This document shows, one piece after another, positions 58,786 to 64,000 of a DNA stretch of 64,000 bases. Numbering within the stretch: position 1 is the first letter of the stretch; every line of letters starts with the position of its first letter. The notes below the pieces were generated by a model. It ran no database searches. It was not told the origin of the DNA and worked only from the letters and a program-made list of their open reading frames with translations. The stretch is from CAZLMW01 sp964560875. Its GTDB lineage: Bacteria; Myxococcota_A; UBA9042. Location: the NCBI GenBank assembly GCA_964560875.1, contig CAZLMW010000009.1, positions 1-64,000 of the forward strand, written 5' to 3'. Both the position numbers and the translations under genes were made by a program.

Positions 58786-61700
58786 CTACTTGTCGGCGCG
58801 AACCATCACGTTGTCAATCGCCACGCCCTTGCCGGTATTCACCTTGCAGTCGCGCGAGTCGAAGGTGAACCGCACATAGACGCTATTGCCGCCAAAGCTG
58901 GTGACGTCAAACTTGTGCTTGGACCACGCTTTGAGCTTCGCCTTGCTGACCGTGAACGTCTTGCTCGTCGTGCCGAAAGTGCGGCGCACGTAGACCGTCA
59001 TGCGGTCGTAGGTCGCGATCGCCTCGACATCGAGGAACGCGTCGAACGTGAGCCAGACCTTGCCGCCGGATTTGGCCGGCTTGCTGACGAAGAAGCTCTT
59101 GGACGTGGCGTTGCCGCTGACCTTGTTGGCGCCGGACGGGCAGGCGAAGTCCTTGCCGTTGTCGAACGTCAGCGCGCAGTCGGCCGAGACCGGCGTGATC
59201 GGGCCCTTGTCGATCGCCCAGTTGGCGCCGCTGGAGTTGCCCTTGCTGATCGTGAACGCCGACTTGTTGTTGCACGTGATCATTTCGCCATAGCTGGGGA
59301 CCGGGGCGTTGTCGACACGCAGGTCATCGACGAACCAGCCGAGGTACTTGTTGTGCTTTTCGTCGATCGAGTCGAAGGACAGCTTGATACGCACGCGCTT
59401 ACCGGCGAATGACGACAAGTCCAGCCACGACCAGCGCCAACCGTCCTGTTCGACCGTCGCGTTGTTCATCAGCAGGGTCTTGCTCGACACGAACGCCACG
59501 TCGGAAACCTCGACCTTGCGCTTGTCATAGGACGAGCTGAACTCGCCGTCGTACCAGGTCTTCATGAGCAGCGCGATCTTGCCGCCGCTTACCCCCGACA
59601 GGTCGATGACCGGTGAAAGCGCGTTGCCCTTCGTCGTGCCGCCGTCGTACGTGGCGCCGTTGTTGAAGTTGAGGCTCTTACCGGCGCCGTACGCGCCCGG
59701 TTTGCTCGGGGTGTTGTCGATGGCCCACACCGACTTGTTCTTGCCGTAAGCGGCGCTGAACTGCCAGCCGTTGACGTTGGACTGGAAGCCGTCAGTCCAC
59801 CCGCCGCCATTGCCGACCGCGACGATCGGGCCGTTGTAGACGTTGATGTTGTCGACGAACCAGCCCGGACCCTCGTTGAAGTAGGTGTCAGCCGCGTCGA
59901 AGCTGAACCGCAGCTGGAACTTCTTGCCAGCGAGCGCCGAGATGTCGAACGCCTCGAGCCGCCACTGGTGCTTGTGCTTGCTGTGGTCGAGGTTGAAGGC
60001 CTTCGCGATGGTCTTGAAGCCGTCGGTCGACAGCTCAACGGTGCGCTTGTCGTACTTCGCCTGGTTTTCCTTCTTGTCGATGCCGTTGAAGCTGTGGAAC
60101 GCCAGCGTGATTTTGCCCTTGACGGCCGACGCGTCGATCCAGAACCGCGACAATGCAGCGCCCTTCGGCTTGGCGGTGCCGACCTTGTAGTCGACGCCGT
60201 CGTTGAAGTTGAGCGAGCCGTTGCCGGTGAGCTTGCCGGGCGTGGTCGGTTTGTTGTCCGCCGCCCACTTGACCTTGGTGTTGTTACCGCTGAAGTGCCA
60301 GTCCTTGTCGGCGTAGTCGACGCCCTCGGTCATCGGAACCGTGCGCGATCCGCACAGCTTGGCGTTGATCTTGAACACGCAGCTGCCCGACTTGGAGTCG
60401 CACAGGTCCGACGTGCAGGGGTTTTCGTCGTTGCAGACGATCGCTTTGCCCTTGCAGGCGCCCTTGCCGTCGCAGCGGTCGCCCGAGGTGCACTTGTTGC
60501 TGTCGGAGCACGACTTGGTGTTCGGCGCGTTGATGTTCAGGCACTTCTTGAGCGCGTTGCTGCAGACATCGTTGGTGCAGGCGTTGCCATCGGCGCAGCT
60601 CCGGGTTTTGCCCGCGCTGCAGGCGCCCTTGCTGCAGAGATCCTTTTCGGTGCAGTAGACGCCGTCGTCGCACGGTTTCGCGTTGGCCTTGAAGCTGCAG
60701 CCGACCTTGTTGATGCACGAATCGTCGGTGCACGCGTTGGCGTCGTTGCACTTGAGCGGGTTGGCGCCCACGCACTTGCCCTTGCCGTCGCACTTGTCGG
60801 TCTGTGTGCATGAATCGCCGTCGCTGCACAGGTTGGTGTTGTTCTTGTAGCTGCACTTGTCGTTGGCGCAGGAGTCGGTCGTGCACGGGTTGCCGTCGTT
60901 GCAGTCCTTGCCGTCGCCCTTGCAGACGCCCTTCTGGCAGCGGTCCTTGCTGGTGCATCCGTTGCCGTCGTCGCACTTGGCGCCTTCGGGTGCCTTGGCG
61001 AACACGCAGCCCTTCTTCGGGTCACAGCTGTCTTTGGTGCACGCGTTGCCGTCATCGCACTTGAGCGCCTGGCTGCCGACGCATTTGCCCTTGCCGTCGC
61101 ACTTATCGGTCTTGGTGCAGACGCTCCCGTCGCTGCACGCGGCGGTGTTGTTCTTGTACTGACAACCCTTCTTCTTGTCGCAAGAATCGTCGGTGCACGC
61201 TTTGCCGTCGTCGCAGTTGATGCCCTTGCCGGCGCACGTGCCGCCGCTGCAGTTGTCGGGCTTGGTGCACGCGTCCCCGTCGTCGCACGGGTTCTTGTTG
61301 GCGATCGCCACGCAGCCCTTCTTCTTGTCGCAGGAGTCGGTGGTGCACTTGTTGCCGTCATCGCACTTCTTGTCGCCCTCGCCGGGCTTGCAGTCTTCGT
61401 TGTGGCAGGTGTCGCCGATGGTGCATGGGTTGCCGTCGTCGCACTTGGAGCTGTTGGCCTTGGTCACGCAGCCTTTGAGCTTGTCGCAGGTGTCGGTGGT
61501 GCACTCGTTGCCGTCGTCGCACTTGAGCGCCTTGCCGGTGCAGTTGCCCTTGGCGCAGGCGTCGTCGAGCGTGCACAGGGAGCCGTCGTCGCACTGCTCT
61601 TTGTCCGGCTTGGCGGTCGACTTGCACGTGCCGGTCTTGGCGTCGCAGGCGTCATCGGTGCAGGCGTTGCTGTCGTCGCAGGTCTTGGGTTTGCCGCTGC

Positions 61701-63198
61701 CGCATTTGCCCTTGGCGCACTTGTCGCCCGCCGTACATGCGTTGCCGTCGTCGCAACTGGCCGTGTTGGGCGTGAATGCGCAGCCGCCGGTCTTTTCGTC
61801 GCACTTGTCGGTGGTGCAGGGGTTCTTGTCGTCGCACGGAATCGGCTTGCCAGCGGCGCACTTGCCGTCTTTGCAGGCGTCTTGTTCGGTGCACGCCGAG
61901 CCATCGTCGCAGCTCTCGGTGTTGTTCTTGTAGACGCACTTCTTGGTCTGACCGTCGCACGAATCGGTCGTGCACGGGTTCTTATCGTCGCATTCGACGC
62001 CCTTGCCGCCGCATTTGCCGCCCTTGCACGCGTCGCCGCTGGTGCACGGGTTGCCGTCGTCGCACTTGAGGGTGTCGTCGTTGGTGCTCACGCAGCCCTT
62101 TTCGCCGTTGCACTTGTCGACCGTGCAGGGGTTCTTGTCGTTGCACTTGAGCGCTTCACCCGCGCACTTTCCAGCGCTGCATTTGTCGGCTTTCGTGCAG
62201 GCATCACCGTCGTCACAAGCGGCGCCGGCGACCGGGGCATCAGCCACGCAGCCCTTCGCCGGGTCGCAGCTATCCTTGGTGCAGGGGTTCTTGTCGTCGC
62301 AGACTTCCGGCGCACCGGCCGCGCACTTGCGATCTTTGCAGACGTCGTCCTTCGTGCACTTGTCGCCGTCGTCGCACTTGGCGGTGTTGTCCTTGGTCAC
62401 GCAGCCCGCCTTGGTATCGCAGGAATCGTCGGTGCAGGCGTTGCCGTCATCGCACTTGAGCGCCTCACCCGCGCACTTTCCAGCCGCGCATGCGTCTTTG
62501 TTCGTGCACGCGTCGTCATCGTCGCAAGCCGCCGTGTTGTCCTTGGTCACGCAGCCCTGGTTGGCGTCGCAGGTGTCGTCGGTGCACACGTTGTTGTCGT
62601 CGCACTTCTTCAGCTTGCCCGAGCACGCGCCCTTGGGATCGCATTCGTCTTTCTCGGTGCACTTGTCGCCGTCATCGCACGCCTGGCCACTACCGATCGG
62701 GGCCGACGAGCAGTTGCCGTCCTTGCACGAGTCGGTGGTGCATGGGTTGGCGTCGTCGCAATCCTTGGCGGAGCCGGCGCATTTGCCGCCCGCACACACG
62801 TCCTTGATCGTGCACTTGTCGCCATCGTTGCAGAGCGTTCCGTCGTCGAGCGGCGCCATGGAGCACGTCCCAGCAGCCTTGTCGCAGGTCGGTTTGGTGC
62901 AGGCAGTAGGCGTGCCGGGGCAATCTTCGTCGCGTTTGCATCCGCTGGCATCGCCGCCCGAGCTTGATGTTGCGTCGCCACCGCTCGAAGAGCCGCCCGA
63001 TGAGGCCGCATCGCCGCCGCTGGAGCTCGCCGAAGCGTCGCCGCCCGATGATGTGCCAAACGTGGTGTCGCCACCGCTGGAGCTGCCCGCGTCGGGCGTC
63101 AAGCTGCCGGTGCCGCCGGGTGTCGTGCCGGAAGAACCGCAAGCGGAGAGGCCGAACGCCGCCATAAAGGCCGCGCACAAGATCAGTCTGCTGTTCAT
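58786..63198 (-). CDS. 1470-aa lipoprotein with Cys/Asp-rich tandem repeats and three C-terminal jelly-roll-like domains
   Basis: From ATG 63198 (agggaa upstream) a signal peptide ends in lipobox LSAC (Cys20). A Ser/Gly/Asp-rich stalk (about 21-85, SSGGDA units) leads into some 20 or more tandem modules of about 40 aa alternating CDDGNxCTxDxCD..GCV and CxDGDxCTxxDxCxxGKC motifs (to about residue 1020). These are disulfide-rich, Asp-rich repeats widespread in Myxococcota lipoproteins. The C-terminal ~440 residues hold three beta-rich domains, each with a W(A/K)xDxxPxxPG start and a LSFDSxD...GWFVDN(I/L)xV pattern, similar to MAM-like jelly rolls that bind glycans or proteins. The frame is open 114 bp upstream of the chosen start. 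Presumably a long cell-surface fibre; function unknown. Confidence 0.9.
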   Translation of the reverse strand: MNSRLILCAAFMAAFGLSACGSSGTTPGGTGSLTPDAGSSSGGDTTFGTSSGGDASASSSGGDAASSGGSSSGGDATSSSGGDASGCKRDEDCPGTPTACTKPTCDKAAGTCSMAPLDDGTLCNDGDKCTIKDVCAGGKCAGSAKDCDDANPCTTDSCKDGNCSSAPIGSGQACDDGDKCTEKDECDPKGACSGKLKKCDDNNVCTDDTCDANQGCVTKDNTAACDDDDACTNKDACAAGKCAGEALKCDDGNACTDDSCDTKAGCVTKDNTAKCDDGDKCTKDDVCKDRKCAAGAPEVCDDKNPCTKDSCDPAKGCVADAPVAGAACDDGDACTKADKCSAGKCAGEALKCNDKNPCTVDKCNGEKGCVSTNDDTLKCDDGNPCTSGDACKGGKCGGKGVECDDKNPCTTDSCDGQTKKCVYKNNTESCDDGSACTEQDACKDGKCAAGKPIPCDDKNPCTTDKCDEKTGGCAFTPNTASCDDGNACTAGDKCAKGKCGSGKPKTCDDSNACTDDACDAKTGTCKSTAKPDKEQCDDGSLCTLDDACAKGNCTGKALKCDDGNECTTDTCDKLKGCVTKANSSKCDDGNPCTIGDTCHNEDCKPGEGDKKCDDGNKCTTDSCDKKKGCVAIANKNPCDDGDACTKPDNCSGGTCAGKGINCDDGKACTDDSCDKKKGCQYKNNTAACSDGSVCTKTDKCDGKGKCVGSQALKCDDGNACTKDSCDPKKGCVFAKAPEGAKCDDGNGCTSKDRCQKGVCKGDGKDCNDGNPCTTDSCANDKCSYKNNTNLCSDGDSCTQTDKCDGKGKCVGANPLKCNDANACTDDSCINKVGCSFKANAKPCDDGVYCTEKDLCSKGACSAGKTRSCADGNACTNDVCSNALKKCLNINAPNTKSCSDSNKCTSGDRCDGKGACKGKAIVCNDENPCTSDLCDSKSGSCVFKINAKLCGSRTVPMTEGVDYADKDWHFSGNNTKVKWAADNKPTTPGKLTGNGSLNFNDGVDYKVGTAKPKGAALSRFWIDASAVKGKITLAFHSFNGIDKKENQAKYDKRTVELSTDGFKTIAKAFNLDHSKHKHQWRLEAFDISALAGKKFQLRFSFDAADTYFNEGPGWFVDNINVYNGPIVAVGNGGGWTDGFQSNVNGWQFSAAYGKNKSVWAIDNTPSKPGAYGAGKSLNFNNGATYDGGTTKGNALSPVIDLSGVSGGKIALLMKTWYDGEFSSSYDKRKVEVSDVAFVSSKTLLMNNATVEQDGWRWSWLDLSSFAGKRVRIKLSFDSIDEKHNKYLGWFVDDLRVDNAPVPSYGEMITCNNKSAFTISKGNSSGANWAIDKGPITPVSADCALTFDNGKDFACPSGANKVSGNATSKSFFVSKPAKSGGKVWLTFDAFLDVEAIATYDRMTVYVRRTFGTTSKTFTVSKAKLKAWSKHKFDVTSFGGNSVYVRFTFDSRDCKVNTGKGVAIDNVMVRADK

Positions 63199-63411
63199 GT
63201 TGTTTCCCTGCACCGCTCGAACCGTCGTTTCGTCGACGTCGCCCGCGGTCGCGTGAGGCCCTGCGAATAGGCTCAGAGGCGGCGGAATAGCAAAGCCCTG
63301 CGGCCGGATCAAAGGAAGGGTGCAAGCCCCCCAGACGATCGAGGACTCGGCACCCCGCTCGTATCCCCTTGCAGCGGAAACGAAAGGCGAGCGGGCGCTG
63401 GTGTCAACGTG

Positions 63412-64000
63412 TCAGCGGCGCTTTACGGGGGCACGTCGTGGACGTCGGATACGCGCGGTGGCCCGACGGCGGCTGAATACAGCGTTGCGGCAGCGACGCT
63501 CGTGCTTGGCGCACCGGATGCGAATGTGCAGGTGGTTGTCGTGCCCGCCGCGATGTTGGATTTGGCCGACGCGCACGTGCTTGGGTCGCGGGTAGCTGAA
63601 CGTTCGATGCAGCCGCGCTTTGCTCCAGCCGCGCTTCTTCGCTGTTCGGTAGAGGCCGGCCTGCAGCCCGCGGTCGAGAAAGAGAACGTGCACGTGTCCG
63701 CTGCGCAAGATGCAGTCGACAAAAGTGAGGTTGCGCGGCAGGTCGAGATCCTTGTTGCCGACCCGCCAAAGCCCTTTGAGCGGCCGGCCCGAACGCATGT
63801 AGAAGCCGACATCCGCTTCCCGACCGTTTTGGTGACCCGCGTGCGGCGGAAAACGGCCGCCCTTCTTGCGGGATAAATCACCGACAACCAACCGATGGGA
63901 ACGCCGATGCATCTTGCGGACGTGGCGACTGCAGGCGTCGAGCATCGACACGAGCCGGTGTGTTCCCCAGGCGTTCTTGGGAAAGCGCAGCTTGATGAAC
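63412..64000 (-). CDS. M74 (MepA-like) murein endopeptidase, partial at right edge
   Basis: At least 195 aa; the frame continues beyond 64000 (the sequence from 64000 to 63952 reads KLRFPKNAWGTHRLV in the same frame). Motifs RRSHRLVVGDLSRKKGG, GHQNGREADVGFY and GHDNHLHIRIRC are the LAS/M74 metal-binding pattern. It is related to the LysM-M74 protein at 41711-42682 but clearly divergent. The C-terminus is very basic (RRRATARIRRPRRAPVKRR). The N-terminus and any LysM domain are outside the window. Confidence 0.85.
   Translation of the reverse strand, partial: FIKLRFPKNAWGTHRLVSMLDACSRHVRKMHRRSHRLVVGDLSRKKGGRFPPHAGHQNGREADVGFYMRSGRPLKGLWRVGNKDLDLPRNLTFVDCILRSGHVHVLFLDRGLQAGLYRTAKKRGWSKARLHRTFSYPRPKHVRVGQIQHRGGHDNHLHIRIRCAKHERRCRNAVFSRRRATARIRRPRRAPVKRR

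Noticed and set aside
61402..63256. Long + strand ORFs opposite the Cys-repeat lipoprotein
   Set aside because: The translations are periodic Ala/Val or Ser/Leu/His strings that merely reflect the antisense of the CDDG repeats.

Overview
The window comes from a high-GC, Gram-negative, myxobacterium-like genome (Myxococcota/Bradymonadota, former Deltaproteobacteria). This placement is an inference from several signs: giant Cys/Asp-rich lipoproteins with MopE-like and CDDGxxCT-type repeats, a eukaryote-like Ser/Thr kinase with a zinc ribbon, FHA proteins, a caspase-like lipoprotein, and complete housekeeping genes (surE, apt, nuo, accC, prmA, rsmE, ftsY, lepB). I see no rRNA, tRNA or CRISPR array. 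Strong GC3 bias creates many long antisense ORFs, which I disregarded.

Layout. 1-0.3 kb: remnant of an ISAs1-like transposase. 0.4-7 kb: Ser/Thr kinase (-), then surE, apt and a 1102-aa MopE-like lipoprotein (+). 7.15-28 kb: a contractile phage-tail-like injection system (eCIS), all on the + strand: DUF4255 cap-type protein, sheath, a tail-assembly-chaperone pair, second sheath, tube, a 1467-aa Ala-rich protein, LysM adaptor, gp27/VgrG-like hub, a small Cys-rich protein, gp25, baseplate J-type wedge, PASTA plus P2 I-type protein, an accessory protein, an FHA protein and a membrane VWA-FHA protein. 28-37.4 kb: nucleotidyltransferase (-), then a partial complex I operon nuoEFJKLMN (+). 37.4-38 kb: a gap without a convincing gene. 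38-42.7 kb: caspase-like lipoprotein (-), esterase (+), LysM-M74 peptidase (-). 42.9-46.6 kb: accC-accB-type-prmA-rsmE operon (-). 46.8-50 kb: ftsY and a secreted repeat protein (+). 50-52.7 kb: SRPBCC protein, enoyl-CoA hydratase, small Cys4 protein and a Cys-rich lipoprotein (-). 52.9-57.3 kb: GST-like protein, PEGA-like membrane protein, dual-specificity phosphatase, radical SAM enzyme and a 39-aa membrane microprotein (+). 57.4-64 kb: lepB, a 1470-aa Cys-repeat lipoprotein and a partial M74 peptidase (-).

The most interesting signal is in the eCIS. The small P2 gpE'-like/DUF6760 reading frame at 9603-9764 has no ATG, GTG or TTG before its conserved part. It lies in the -1 frame of the preceding tail-assembly-chaperone gene, and the junction carries a G5 slippery run followed 7 nt later by a strong stem-loop. 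This is the architecture of the lambda G/GT and P2 E/E' programmed -1 frameshift, here in a bacterial injection-system operon. Further eCIS oddities are a tube protein with a ~110-aa Ala/Gly/Ser-rich N-terminal extension and no second tube paralogue, no visible PAAR tip or AAA+ ATPase, a Cys-rich microprotein near where a spike tip would be encoded, and phospho-signalling modules (FHA, VWA-FHA) at the 3' end.
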